This document shows positions 1 to 11,226 of a stretch of DNA of 64,000 bases, piece by piece. This DNA is from Zanthoxylum bungeanum (Eukaryota > Streptophyta > Magnoliopsida > Sapindales > Rutaceae). Below the pieces are notes generated by a model, which searched no databases, had not been told where the DNA came from, and was given only the letters and a program-made list of their open reading frames with translations. The stretch covers positions 1 through 64,000 of the forward strand of contig SKCR01049631.1 of NCBI GenBank assembly GCA_019454045.1, in the 5' to 3' direction. Each line of letters begins with the position of its first letter. Within the stretch, counting starts at the first letter, position 1. Both the position numbers and the translations under genes were made by a program.

Positions 1-628
1 GACACTTAGCGGAAAATCCCTAATTAATAAGGTTTTAATGTAATATTGTATTTGATGCATGTATGTGGTCGTCTTGTCAATACGGTTTATGAATACTTCT
101 TGTTGACTACATCCGAGGACTGTGTGCCTCTGCTGTGAGGGTGTAGCCGATAGAGATTATTTATACCGGATGTATAACAGATACTAGGTAAATTCAAGTA
201 AAAGCGGAATTCTGAACGTGCCCTAGCTGTCAGGATTACGTAAGTAACTTAGAGTTTATCATTGACGAGTTTAACCTTGGTACGTCTCCTTGTGGGCCTG
301 CCTTCGCAACGACAACGAGAAACGACCAGAACCGGAAACCTAGGAGTCATTTGAGAATGATTGACAAATGAGTTGTCTACTGATGAATAATACTAGCAGG
401 GACCGTGCCTCTACTGTGAGCCAAAATATATTCACGGATCCACCTTTCACTTTAGTATTAATTTAATTATTTAATCTTTGTATTCTGTTTGGGATTACAG
501 TATTGCATGATTTAGTGGGAGAGGTCATTTTTAGATAAAAATCCATGATCTATTTTATGCTTTTGATATTATATGAAACTGCTTATTTTCTGCTAACCGT
601 TTTTCGTGATCTATATGATAGATTGCCG
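1..628 (+). other. Untranslated leader of copia element A
   Basis: There is no open frame of note. The stretch lies upstream of the first gag-like codons and is taken as the leader between the missing 5' LTR and gag. A short motif (GTGCCTCTGCTGTGAG) near 123-138 recurs with one change near 405-420, suggesting an internal duplication. No promoter or RNA gene is evident. Confidence 0.5.
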
Positions 629-1460
629 ATGGCGGCACAATCCACAAATCAGTTTGCGCGTATGCTTGATGCGACAAACTGAAAGGCGCTGAGAACTTCG
701 CTGATGGGAATTGGATTTGAGGATTGTCCTCGATTCCGAAAAACTGGGATATGTTCTTGAGGGTCCGTTGCCCCTTGCTGGGGTACGGATGCTTCGGAGG
801 AGGAACGCCAAGTTTTGAAACTTGGAAGGATGATGATTTAAGGGTTTAAATCGTACATCCTTAGTTCATTGTCTCTGAAACTCAAGCAACAGTACTATGG
901 TATGCTAGATTCTTATAGTATGATGACGCGATTGAGACAACCGTTTGAGAACCAAGAACAAGTGATTGTTCACAAAGTCGCCATGGAACTGTTCCATGCG
1001 CGTCTGGATGAGGGGCAAAATGTTAGCCCACATGTCTTCAATGATCGATTTGATCGATCAATTGAGGCAACATAATCTCATCTTTAATGACGTTCTGGTA
1101 AGAGTGTCAATCTTGGTTCACTTCCAGCTTCATTTTTTCCAGTTCGTGATGTACTTCAACATGAACGGGATTGTCTGTACCTAAAGGAGAACATAGGATG
1201 TTGCACGGCACAAAAGAGGATCTTAGAAGAAGAGGATAGGTAGAAAGTAGTAGAGATCGCTCTAGTACTACTCCTTCTCCTCTCTCTCTTCTTCCCAATG
1301 ATGGTCCAAGGGAAAGAAGAAGAAAGGGAAGAAGAAGAAGGCTTTCGGTCCTCAACAACAGGCGAAGATTGCTAAGCCCAAGAGGGCTTCTGAAGATAAA
1401 TACCACCACTGCGGCAAAGTCGGGCATTGGAAAAGGAACTGTCCTGATTACATGCCCAGC
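629..1460 (+). pseudogene. gag pseudogene of copia element A
   Basis: Gag coats the element RNA in virus-like particles. A copia-type Gag can be followed from an ATG at 629 (MAAQSTNQFARMLDATN), through a central part (SYSMMTRLRQPFE, then LDEGQNVSPHV at about 1000-1035), to a C-terminal zinc knuckle. The frame changes several times: after the DEGQNVSPHV segment the reading moves to another frame to give MIDLIDQLRQ. The knuckle at 1401-1442 reads YHHCGKVGHWKRNC, so the first of the three zinc-binding cysteines of the CCHC motif is Tyr (TAC). The protein is clearly non-functional. An A-rich low-complexity stretch at 1290-1350 lies just before the knuckle. Confidence 0.8.
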
Positions 1461-1550
1461 TGAGGAGAGACAGAGCATCTACATCAGGTACTTTTATTTT
1501 TTCCAGTTATTGATTTATCTTTGGCTTGTGAAGCCGTTACATCCAACTAG

Positions 1551-1800
1551 ATTTTAGATTCTGCTTGTCCCATTCACATTTGCAATTCGTTGCATGTGCT
1601 GAAGGAAAGTAGGAGGCTGAAGCCCGGGGAGATGCAGTTGCGGTTCGGGAGTGGAGACTCTTTGGATGCAGTTGCAGTGGGAGTATGCGAGATCTCATTG
1701 CCGAATGGGACACTTTTGTTAAATGAATGCCATTTTGTACCTGGATGTGTAGCTAATATTATATCACTTTTTGTATTGGATACAGAATGCTTTTGTATTA
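1551..1800 (+). pseudogene. Aspartic protease region of copia element A pol (broken)
   Basis: The protease cleaves the Gag-Pol polyprotein. The translation from 1551 begins ILDSACPIHICNSL, the place where copia proteases have the catalytic D-S/T-G triad. Here the glycine codon has become alanine (GCT), which would damage the active site. The typical downstream segments follow (LRFGSGDSLDAVAVG, ISLPNGTLLLNECHFVPG, NIIS). A stop lies just before 1551, and after about 1780 the frame drifts into an AT-rich linker reaching 1950. The family call rests on segment order and the VPGCVANIIS ending common to copia proteases. Confidence 0.75.
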
Positions 1801-1950
1801 ATATAAGAATAGTTCTTTATATTTATATGATAGTAATAATATTCAGATCCTTTGTTGTCCGAACCAGCATGGTCATTATACATTGCAAACTTCAAAAGAT
1901 ATATTAAATACTGGAGTTTAATAAACGTAGTTACCTGAAATTAATAATAC

Positions 1951-2760
1951 TGAACTTTGGCATATGAGACTTGGTCACATTGACGTTAAACGCTTACCCA
2001 TTGGTTAGGAATGGTTTGATACCAGATCTTACCATTGAATCCTATCCAACTTGTGAATCCTGTATTCATGGTAAAAGGACCAAAGCCCCATTTTATGGGT
2101 TTGACACCGTGCCATTAACTTACTGGAACTCGTACATTTCTGATGTATGTGGTCCACTAAGTCAAACTGCTCACAGTGGTTATTCGTACTTCGTTACCTT
2201 TACCGATGATCTGTCACGGTACGGTTATGTCTATGATGAGACATAAATCGGAAACCTTTGAAAAGTTCAAAGAGTTCTGAAATGAAGTAAAAACAAACTG
2301 GTAAATATATTAAATGCCTTCGATCAGATCGAGGCGGCGAATATATGAGTGGTGAGTTCAGGATTATATGAAGGAGAATGGGATTCTCGCTCAATATACT
2401 CCTCCAGGTACTCCACAGCACAATGGAGTGTCTGAGAGGAGAAATCGGACTTTATTGGATATGGTCCGATCAATGTTGAGTTCACAGATTTGCCCTATTA
2501 TTTTATGGGGCTACTCTCTCTTAACAGCCGCACATCTTTTGAACAAGATTCCTTCAAAAGCTGTTCCTATGACTCCGTATCAGATATGGTTCGGTAGGAG
2601 ACCAAATCTTAATTATATTAAGGTTTAGGGTTGTCCTGCCTATGTCAGGGTGACTCAGCAAGATAAGTTTCGCCTCGAGGGCAAAAAGTTTAGGTTTGTC
2701 GGATATCCTTCGAATACGAGGATATATGTTCTATGATACCGAGCATCGAAATGTGTTTGT
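1951..2760 (+). pseudogene. Integrase region of copia element A pol (broken)
   Basis: Integrase inserts the cDNA into the host genome. The N-terminal zinc module is visible as LWHMRLGH (1954-1977) and, after a frameshift, CESC (about 2053-2064). The catalytic core follows: first Asp in SDVCGPL, the block YFVTFTDDLSRYGYVY, second Asp in CLRSDRGGEY near 2315-2345, and catalytic Glu in NGVSERRNRT near 2425-2450. All three DDE residues can still be read, but at least one stop (TGA near 2278) and several frame changes separate them. The C-terminal part runs to about 2760 (GCPAYVRVT, KKFRFVGY). Confidence 0.85.
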
Positions 2761-2984
2761 AGCTCGCTTCGCAAAAATTTCTAGAAGTAGAATTTTTGTC
2801 AGAAGGTGGTAATCATAGACAGGTTGAGCTTGATGAAGTCCAACCTGAAAACAACGAACCAACGGAGGAACCTGAAGTTCAAGTAGATGAAGGACCTTCA
2901 ACACACACACACTCCGTGGTCGGAAATGGTATCTAGACCTCCTGAACGCTTGTATTTAATACAAGAAAAGAGTCTGGATTCTCT

Positions 2985-3970
2985 TAGTTGAAGAGACAGA
3001 TCTTTTCACCTATAGAGAATCGATGTTGGACATCGACTCCGTGAAATGGCAAAGTGCCATGAAATCCGAGATAGACTCAATGCATGAGAATCAAGTTTGG
3101 GACTTGGTTCCGCTTCCCGAATGAATTGTTCCTATCGTGTTATAAATGGGTTTACAAGAGGAAGCGCGGGCCTGATGGTAAGGTTGAGACTTACAAGGCC
3201 CGACTGGCAGCAAAAGGTTACACGCAGCGACCTGGCGTCGACTACGATGAAACTTTTTCACAGTAGCAATGCTTAAGTCTATCCGGATTTGCTTTCTATA
3301 GCTGCGTATCATGACTACGAGATTTGGCAAATGGATGTCAAAACGGCAATTTTAAATGGATTTCTTGATGAAGAAATCTATATGGAACAGCCGGAAGGTT
3401 TTGCGTCCAGCGAAACCTCGGGTATGGTATGTAAGCTTAGAAGTCTATTTATGGAATTAAACAAGCTTCACGAAGTTGGAATCTTCGATTCGACGAGATT
3501 ATTAGATCATCTGGTTTCTCAACAATTCGGAAGAATCCTGTGTGTATCAGAAGGCCAGTGGGAGCATGGTCGTATTTTAGTCCTATATGTTGATGACATC
3601 CTAATCATTGGGAATGATTTAGGTATCTTACAAAGCGTCAAGCGTTACCTCTGTAAGAATTTCTCCATGAAGGACCTGGGAGAAGCTTCCTATGTTTTAG
3701 GGATAAAACTCTATAGAGATAGACAAAGGAGGCTGATTGGGCTATCCCAATCAACGTACATAGATAAGATCTTGGAACGGTATAGTTTTGGTAACTGTAA
3801 GACAGCAAACATACAGTTCAGACATGGGATTCATCTTTCTAAGAAGATGTGTCCACAAACAGAAGATGAGAAGGTTTGAATGTCTAACCAAACCTTATGC
3901 TTCGTGTTTGGGTAGCATAATGTATGCCATGTTATGTACGAGGCCTGATATCAGTTCGCTGTTAGCGTAA
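2985..3970 (+). pseudogene. Reverse transcriptase region of copia element A pol (broken)
   Basis: Reverse transcriptase copies the element RNA into DNA. The N-terminal blocks ([47 protein letters not shown]) run to about 3266 and end in a stop. After a frame change, 3289-3879 reads IWQMDVKTAILNGFLDEEIY and then the catalytic box LYVDDILIIGND with YVDD at 3586-3597. The fingers and palm region between about 3440 and 3520 is shortened and altered (the usual KQASRSWN-type block is not readable). A last frameshift near 3870 leads to CLGSIMYAMLCTRPDIS. The family assignment is very secure; function is lost. Confidence 0.9.
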
Positions 3971-4074
3971 CTAGTCGAATATCAGTCCAATCCAGTTAAT
4001 GACCATTGGATGGCCATAAACATATCCTAAAGTATCTTAAGGTACCAAGGATAAGTTAATAATTTATGGAGGAA

Positions 4075-4567
4075 ACGAACTGCAGGTTAATGGGTATACA
4101 GACTCCGATTTTCAATCAGATCCCGATGATAGAAAGTCTACATCTGGATTTGTCTTACTCTTAACGGAGGTGCAGTTTGTTGAAGAGTTCCAAACAGGAT
4201 CGACAGCTCATTCCACCACTGAGCGGAATATATTGCAGCTTCTGAAGCTGCAAAAGAGGCTGTATGGATAAAGAACTTTATCACAGAATTGGGAGTTGTC
4301 CCAAGTATCGAGAATGTGATTCCGTTATACTGTGATAATACTGGAGCCATTGCGCAAGCAAAGGAACCGAGGGCGCATCAGAAGTCGAAGCATGTGGAAC
4401 TCAAGTACCACATCATTCGAGAGATCGTGTCGCGAGGGGATATTATCGTGTGCAAGGTACCGAGTGAAGATAATGTAGCAGACCCGCTGACGAATGCCAT
4501 ACCTCCGAAGCTATTTGATAAACACGTGGAGTTGATGGGTACTAGATACAATCGATATTGGCACTAG
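4075..4567 (+). pseudogene. RNase H region of copia element A pol (broken)
   Basis: RNase H removes RNA from the RNA-DNA hybrid. YTDSDFQSDPDDRKSTSGFV (about 4096-4155) holds the first catalytic Asp. The TTE segment near 4215 marks the Glu, but the frame shifts within it. The open stretch from 4289 to the TAG at 4565-4567 reads LYCDNTGAIAQAKEP, HVELKYHIIREIV, DNVADPLT and ends 16 bp before the 3' LTR, as usual for copia pol. Confidence 0.88.
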
Positions 4568-4570
4568 AGC

Positions 4571-4583
4571 AAGTGGGAGATTT
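4571..4583 (+). other. Polypurine tract of copia element A
   Basis: AAGTGGGAGATTT lies directly upstream of the 3' LTR. The AAGTGGGAGA core is the standard plus-strand primer site of many plant copia elements, and the copy in element B (22219-22229) is nearly identical. Confidence 0.8.
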
Positions 4584-6971
4584 TGTTGGGGTTGGTGCTC
4601 AGAGCGCCAATTCCCGGTTGTATTTTTTTTTGAATACTTCTGTAAAACATTATTATTATGAATAATATATACAGTTTCTATAATATAATCTATCTTATTA
4701 AATGGTAAAGACGTAATGACCTTAGAATGATTAGTCATGGTACTGTTGCAAAAGCGTCGCAACTGAAATTGAGTAGTATCATGACGTTGTCATTCTCAGA
4801 TTGTTCCCGGTCAAGGTTTACACTACTTGGTCAGTATAGTAAACCCGTTGAGACCAGTACATGTCGTATACTGGAATATTTGATTCCATTGGTTTCTCAA
4901 TGAACCATTAGTCTTGGAGACTAGTATAGACGTGTAGGTGTTTATAGCGGATAAACACTGAACGACTCACCGAAGATTCTTAATGGATGGTTCACCAACT
5001 TCAATAAGAATCTTCTCGGGTTGAGTAGCACTTGTTTCTTAGACGCCATTGTGGGCACATGAGACATCTTCTACACTTAGATGGCAGTCACGTCACCGAT
5101 CTATTTAGATCAGACCTCCGCCTATTCATTGGGTGTAGATAGATCCTCAGGGTGTCCTATATGTATCAAGATAGGATCCATCAGTTCTATGTACCAGAGC
5201 ATAGGTAGTCCATATGATTAGCAATAAGATAAATCCATGGGCCCGTGGTAAAGTTTAGAAGCTAGTTCTAAACATTCTTTTAGAGATTGTTAATGGAATA
5301 GTCGACTGGATAATCCCCGTAGAGATTTGACGTTTACATCTATATCTCTGGGATTTATCCGGATACCTGTGACGGAGGAATTATACATTTTCCATGACCT
5401 CGACATGTATGGTTCAACGAGATTATCCGTGCTCATCATAATCTACGGGTGGATATAATTATGGACACGAAATTAGATTTCGTGACGGATGTACCTGAAT
5501 CTAGAGAGTCTCAATAATGAAACATACTCGTAGAGCACTAAGCAACATTAATAAATAATATTGATTATTTATAAAGTCGTTTAAAGGTTAAACGCAAGAT
5601 ACGTGCTAAATGGACTAGATAGTCATTTGCCTAATTATTGTGTATTTACATTTAATACTTGATTAATTTAAATACACATTAATTAATAGTCAAATAGTTA
5701 TTTGACTTATATCCTAAATGAATATATGTTTTTAATATTTAATGTAAATATTATACATATATTTAATATATTTGTATTTGATTAATTAATTGATTATTTA
5801 ATTGTTAAATGATTAAATTAATTAAAATATAAATATCTTACATTAGATATTTGATGTAATGATTTAGTTGCCTTTGTTGACTTAAATAAATATCCATAAA
5901 ATGTTTTAGATATTTATCAAGTTGATTAAAATGTTTTGAAATGAAATTGAAATGAAAATATTTGTATATGCTTGCTTGATTTTCGGCCAAGGCTAAATTG
6001 TGAAGTATATATTGTTTTCATTTCTTTTTCATTTGCTAACCTAATACACTTTACTAAAAGAAACTCCATTGAAGAACCAAAGAAACTTGAGAAAAGAAAG
6101 ACAAAAATCAAGAATGCTTGGATTTTAGTAAGTTTCTTGAACTTGCTATTAGTAAGGAAATTGTTCCTTAGGTCATAGGCTTTAATATATGATATTCTTA
6201 GGTTATTTCTTTCTTTGTTCCTTGTGTTTTTGTTGATGGATGTTTTTGATGGAGGTTAAAGCATGTGTGATGAAGGAAGTGTATGACTATTGTAGTAATA
6301 AGTTTTCTTTTAAGGTTTTGGAAACTATGTTGCTAATCTAGAGTTGTTGACCCACTCTTAGATGACCTAGATTTGATCTTGAGTTGTTTCATTGTGTTGA
6401 GGCTTGGATTGAATGTGAGAATGATGATTGAAGTAATTGATTTAATGTATTTGGTCTAATTTGTCCAATTTGTGGAAATTGAAAAAATTAGGGTTAATGA
6501 CCAATTCCAAATTTGGGGCTTTTCATATATGTTATGCATTTGGATGTGTATATGATACATATAAAGTTTCATGTTGATTGGATAACATTTGGATGTGTTT
6601 CGAAGCATGAAATGACAAAATGACCATTATGGCACCTTGGAGGTGCATTCGGCCTTTGATGAGGAATTTGGGATTTTTGTTGCTTTTTGTGTTTGATGTT
6701 TTGAACATGCTAAGTTCATCTTAGAAATGATTTAGAATCATTCAAATTGATTAGATCAATTTCGGACTAAAATGGACAAAATACCAATGTAAGGGTAATT
6801 TGGTAAATTCACCTAAATATGATTTATTGAATTTTATTTCATAATTTGATTATTGGAATATTAAATAAATATGTTTATTTAATTAATCCGAGAAAAAGTT
6901 TTGAAATCGGAAAATTTTGATTTTCCCGCTTCCGCTGCGTTACCAGATTTAGCCCCTAGAAAAACCATACA
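4584..6971 (+). repeat. 3' LTR of copia element A (2388 bp)
   Basis: Starts TGTTGGGGTTGG and ends CCATACA. Both ends are fixed by the inverted solo copy at 37013-39411, which is about the same length. The LTR is non-coding and very AT-rich at 5520-5960 and 6780-6900. Short open frames within it (for example 5926-6178) have no counterpart kept intact in the solo copy and are not genes. Confidence 0.9.
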
Positions 6972-7297
6972 CAATATAGAGAGCAGAAAGCTAAGCCAAG
7001 TTTGGGGGCGACCAGTCTACCACCTCACAAATAAGGGACATAACAGAATCTTGAGTCATGAGACCAAAGAAAACTGAGCAATCACCAGAGTAGAATTTAC
7101 AGAAGGAAAGTATAAGTAGGCCGATGGGGCGATCAAAGACTTTCGTAGGCAAGGGGCACCAAATAGCACAAAGAAGGCCTAACCCATCGGAATATGAGAC
7201 ACATTCATGCATGCATGCATACATGTCACATACACGCGTTTTTTGTTTTGTTTTTTTTCGCAGGTTTTGAAGAAAAGGAAAAAGCGGCAAAGACAAG
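6972..7297 (+). other. Tat1 internal segment before the tandem arrays
   Basis: About 325 bp with no recognisable protein. The stretch CCTAACCC..GGAATA followed by a CATGCATGCATGCATACATG run (7207-7226) corresponds to 49890-49945 in Tat2, where it directly follows the end of an integrase remnant. No integrase remnant could be read here. Confidence 0.55.
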
Positions 7298-8618
7298 CAG
7301 TTTCGGGAATCAATCCCAGGGTCGAGTCCCACATCATCAACAGTTGGGGAATGAATCCCAGGGTTGAGGCCCCATCATCAACAGTTTGGGGAATGAATCC
7401 CTGGGTCAAGGCCCACATCATCAGCAGTATCGGGAATGAATCCCAAGGTCGAGGCCCATACTATTAACAGTTTCGGGAATAAATCCCAGGGTCGAGGACC
7501 ACGTTATCAGTAGTTTCGGGAATGAATCCCAGGGTCGAGGACTACATTATCAGCAGTTTCGGGAAAGAATCTCAGGGTCGAGGCCCACATTTTCAGTAGT
7601 TTCGGGAATAAATCCTAGGGTCGAGGCCCACAATACCTGTAGTTTCGGGAATGAATCCAAGGATCGAGGCCCACATTATATGCAAATTTCAGGAATGAAT
7701 CTCAGGGTCGAAGCCCACATTATCAGCGGTTTTGAGAATGAATCCCAGGGTCGAGACCCACGTTGTCAGCAGTTTCAGGAATGAATCCCAGGGTTGAGGC
7801 CCACACTATTAGCAGTTTTGGGAATGAATCCCAGGGCCGAGGCCCACACATCAGCAGTTTTAGGAATGAATCACAGGGACGAGGCCCACATCATCAACAA
7901 TTTGGGGAATGAATCCTGGGTCGAGGCCCACATCATCAGCAGTATCGGGAATGAATCCTAAGGTCGAGGCCCACACTATTAACAGTTTCGGGAATGAATC
8001 ACAGGGTCGAGGGCCACGTTGTCAGCAGTTTCGGGATTGAATCCCAAGGTCGAGGCCCACATTATCAGCAGTTTCGGGAATGAATCCCAGGGTCGAGGCC
8101 CACACTACCAGCAGTTTCGGGAATGAATCCCAGGGTCGAGGCCCACATTATCAGCAATTTCGGGAATGAATCCTAGGGTCGAGGCCCACGTGGTCAGCGG
8201 TTTCGGGAATGAATCCCAGGGTCGAGGTCCGCGTTGTCAGTAGTTTCGGGGATGAATCTCAGGGTTGAGGCCCACACTATCAGTAGTTTTGGGAATGAAT
8301 CTCAAGGCCTAGGCCCACACCATCAGTAGTTTTGGAATGAATCTCAGGGCCGAGGCCCACGTTATCAGTTGTTTCGGGAATGAATCCCAGGGTTGAGGCC
8401 CACATTATCAGTAGTTTTGGGAATGAATATCAAGGTCGAGGCCTACATTTTCAGTGGTTTCGAGAATGAATCCCAGGGTCGAGGCCAGTAGTTTCGGGAA
8501 TGAATCCCAGGGTCGAGTCCCACATTTTCAGCAGTTTTGGGAGTGAATCCCAGGGTCGAGGCCCACGTTATCAGCAGTTTGGGGAATGAATCCCATGGGT
8601 CGAGGCCCACGTCATCAG
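7298..8618 (+). repeat. Tandem array of about 43-bp units in Tat1 (about 30 copies)
   Basis: The consensus reads roughly CAGTTTCGGGAATGAATC then CCAGGGTCGAGGCCCACATT and a short ATCAG link. Units differ by scattered substitutions and a few short deletions (one truncated unit near 8485). The repeats are adjacent and have no unique spacers, so this is a minisatellite, not a CRISPR. Arrays between the end of pol and the 3' LTR are known from Tat/Ogre elements. Open frames through the array only follow the repeat period. Confidence 0.92.
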
Positions 8619-8878
8619 CGACGCCTCGTGAATGAGGTTAACATGCCGATAATGGCACTCCGGGAATGGAGAATAAGAAGAGCCCCACACACAACCGCGA
8701 TGCCTCGGGAATGAGGTTTAGCATGCTGGGAATGGCACTCCGGGAATGGGGCAAGGTTCGGAAGGGGACCACAACTATCACAACCGTGATGCCTTGGGAA
8801 TGAGGTTTAGCATGCTGGGAATGGAGCTCCGGGAATGGAGCATGGTTCGGAAATGGACCACGACTATCAGATCATCAA
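8619..8878 (+). repeat. Three copies of an about 86-bp unit in Tat1
   Basis: Each copy contains GCCTCGGGAATGAGGTTTAG, then GCATGCTGGGAATGGCACTC and CGGGAATGG. The copies start near 8619, 8698 and 8785. The GGGAATG core is shared with the arrays on both sides, suggesting that all grew from one ancestral motif. Confidence 0.8.
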
Positions 8879-8913
8879 CACAACTGGGGAACAAAGCTCA
8901 TATTAAGTACAAC

Positions 8914-9088
8914 TCAGTAACGGTTCGGGAATGGGCCATCTCACAGTAACGGTTCGGGAATGGACCACCTCACAGAAACGGTTCGAGAATAGACCACCTC
9001 ACGGTAACGGTTCGGGAATGGACCACCTCACAGTAACGGTTCTGGAATGGACTACCTCACAGTAATAGTTCGGGAACAAAGCCCACAG
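8914..9088 (+). repeat. Six 29-30 bp units in Tat1
   Basis: The unit is CAGTAACGGTTCGGGAATGG plus ACCACCTCA, starting at 8914, 8944, 8973, 9002, 9031 and 9060. The last unit is divergent. Confidence 0.85.
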
Positions 9089-9426
9089 ATGGTTCGGGAA
9101 GAAAGCCAATAGGTCGAAAGCACCTCGCCATGACATTCAACACAGTTCGGGAATAAAGCCTAGGGAACAAACCCCACATTTGGTGGTTCAGGAATAAAGC
9201 CTAGGGGTCGAAGCATCTCGCCACCATATCAGCTCAATCTGATAGTGATACCTAGATATCGCAGCATCTTGCAGGGATGAACCATGGGGTCGAAGCACCT
9301 CACCACCATGTCAACTCATATCAAAGCAACAAGCAAGTCAGGCAGCAGCTGGCGAGCCAGGTAAGTAAAACTGCATTGCCTAACTTTGATAGGATTTTCA
9401 TTGTCAAACACTGCACAAGTCTCATC
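9089..9426 (+). other. Tat1 degenerate repeats and conserved segment before the purine tract
   Basis: Irregular GGTTCGGGAATAAAGCC and GGTCGAAGCACCTCGCCA pieces recur to about 9310. From about 9330 the sequence (GGCGAGCCAGGTAAGT, then TAACTTTGATAGGATT) matches 51165-51255 of Tat2 closely. It holds a splice-donor-like GGTAAGT. No protein is evident. Confidence 0.6.
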
Positions 9427-9440
9427 AAAGTGGGGGCGAC
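9427..9440 (+). other. Polypurine tract of Tat1
   Basis: AAAGTGGGGGCGAC directly precedes the LTR start TGTAGGCACT. The same tract (AAAGTGGGGGCAAC) precedes the 3' LTR of Tat2. Confidence 0.85.
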
Positions 9441-9855
9441 TGTAGGCACTCTATTTTTTTGCATAAGACCCGATGATGAGCCTCGTATGGAGGCACTACT
9501 CTTTAAGTTGCAGAAGTCGCAGGAAACGGACGTCGGAAGGGAAATCAATACCTTGTTGGACTTAATTTTTTTGCTTAGCTACGGGTTCGCTCGTTGGATC
9601 TCTGTTTTTAAATTTATCCTCGGCCCAAAATACCCGCAACCCATACCAAGCCACACACCCAAGCCCACCAAATCAGATCAAATCAAATCCCTATTCCTAA
9701 ATTAAATAAATCACATTCCAAATTAAAGAAATCAAATCAAATCCCATAAATCCTTTTCCTAAACTAAAACAAATCACTTTCCTAATTAAATAGATTCATT
9801 CCTTATAACTAACTAATTAAATCTTCCCCATACAAGGACAACCCTAACCCACTCT

Positions 9856-9863
9856 TATAAAAA
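9856..9863 (+). promoter_or_regulatory. Putative TATA box of the Tat1 LTR
   Basis: TATAAAAA lies about 415 bp into the LTR, just before the A/C-rich leader. The Tat2 LTRs have TATATAAA at the matching place. The assignment is by position and motif only. Confidence 0.5.
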
Positions 9864-11226
9864 AGACACACAAACCAAACATTAAAGGGGAGATCATTCA
9901 CGAAAAAAACAAAAATCAACAGAAACCCTAGTAATCTTTATCTCTCTCAACTCACCCCACTGCCCTCTCTCTCAGCATCAATAAGCAGGCCACAACATCC
10001 CCCCACCAAAAACACTCATACGGCCAACCCTGGACACTTCCCACTCTCATTCACGGCCACTCACAAGGTAAACGACACAACACCAAACTCACGGCCACAC
10101 TCTCCTCTTTCTCTCATTCACGCAAGATTCACGGCAGAATGAAAAATAAAACCCTATGTACACGGCTGCTCGCTCCCCTTGGCTCTCTCTTCCATTCTCT
10201 CCAAACACGACAATAATCAAAAACTGAAAAACCTAAGACATCTCTCATTCCCTCCACACTAAATCACGACGACACAAAAATGATAACCCTCACGTCTCAC
10301 TCTCGGACAAACACCACTCACACAGCCTTCACGTCTCATTCTCTTCACACAAAACTCACAGCCACACAAATAAGAAAAACTAAAAAAAACCTAGGGAGAC
10401 TCATCCTTCACGTAACACACAAACCCTAAAAAGCTTTCCTCTCTCTTCCTATGGATCATCTCTAAACTATCGGCTACCTCTCTCTCACTCCTTTCTCTCT
10501 CGACAATCAACACTCCATCTCGCCTCTCACACAAATAAACAAGCCACAAACAACTCACGAGAACCACTCACCGACACACACAACAATCCCTTAAGCCATA
10601 AACCAACAAAGCTGCCCTCCAAGTGAAGACAAAACCCACCGACACCCTTCTCATCAGCTACAACATGAAACAACAATACCCTCTCTCATGAACCACAAGC
10701 CACCGAACCAAAACACAAATAAACAAAATAAACAAACAGCCTGGACGTGAAGACCAAAAACCTCTAGCCAACTCATAAACAAAACAGCCCCTCCATAAAC
10801 AAACAAACACACAGTGAGCCAAAGGAAAAAGTACCTAGACAGTGAACAAGACAAAAAACAAAACACAAATAGTGACCAAAACCGAATAATAAATTGGCCC
10901 CATAACCGATCCTTAAATCGACACAAAAATAACCCCAGAAAATAACCCAAAATAGTCCCCCAAAATAGTGAAAAAATCATCCCAAAATAGTAGTAGAAAC
11001 CGTAGGAAAACAGCGGGTAAAAACAAAGAAAACAGTGAGTGAAAACAGAGAAACCAGCAAGTGAAAACAAAGAAAACAGCGAGAGGAAACAGCAAACTAG
11101 TGAAAATAGCAGAAACGCTAACCCTTCCGGTGACGTCCCAATGCACTCCCGAGAAGCGACTCAAAAGGTAAGACCTGAGGCACCCTTTATTATATTTTAT
11201 TTTGTTGTCCTAGAAACGGCATGCTT

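Larger units (their letters stand above)
1..6971 (+). mobile_element. Ty1/copia LTR retrotransposon A (5' end outside window), degenerate
   Basis: Domains follow the copia order gag, protease, integrase, reverse transcriptase, RNase H, then a purine tract and a 2.4-kb LTR. The 5' LTR and primer site lie upstream of the window. Every domain has stops or frameshifts, so the copy cannot make a working polyprotein. A second LTR of the same family sits inverted at 37013-39411, and comparing the two fixes the LTR ends as TG..CA. The 3' LTR abuts Tat1 sequence at 6972, so A most likely inserted into Tat1. The expected target duplication would be CAATA (6972-6976), but its partner is outside the window. 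Confidence 0.9.

Noticed and set aside
1107..1478. Antisense 123-codon open frame
   Set aside because: It is the mirror of the A/G-rich Lys-rich stretch of copia gag; no domain.
7298..9088. CRISPR-like regularly spaced repeats
   Set aside because: Units are contiguous with no unique spacers and no cas genes, and the context is a plant retrotransposon.
10654..11164. Antisense hydrophobic open frames resembling a membrane protein
   Set aside because: They arise from reading an A/C-rich, AACAG-repeated leader backwards (Phe, Leu, Cys codons). Similar frames appear in the Tat2 LTRs without conserved sequence.
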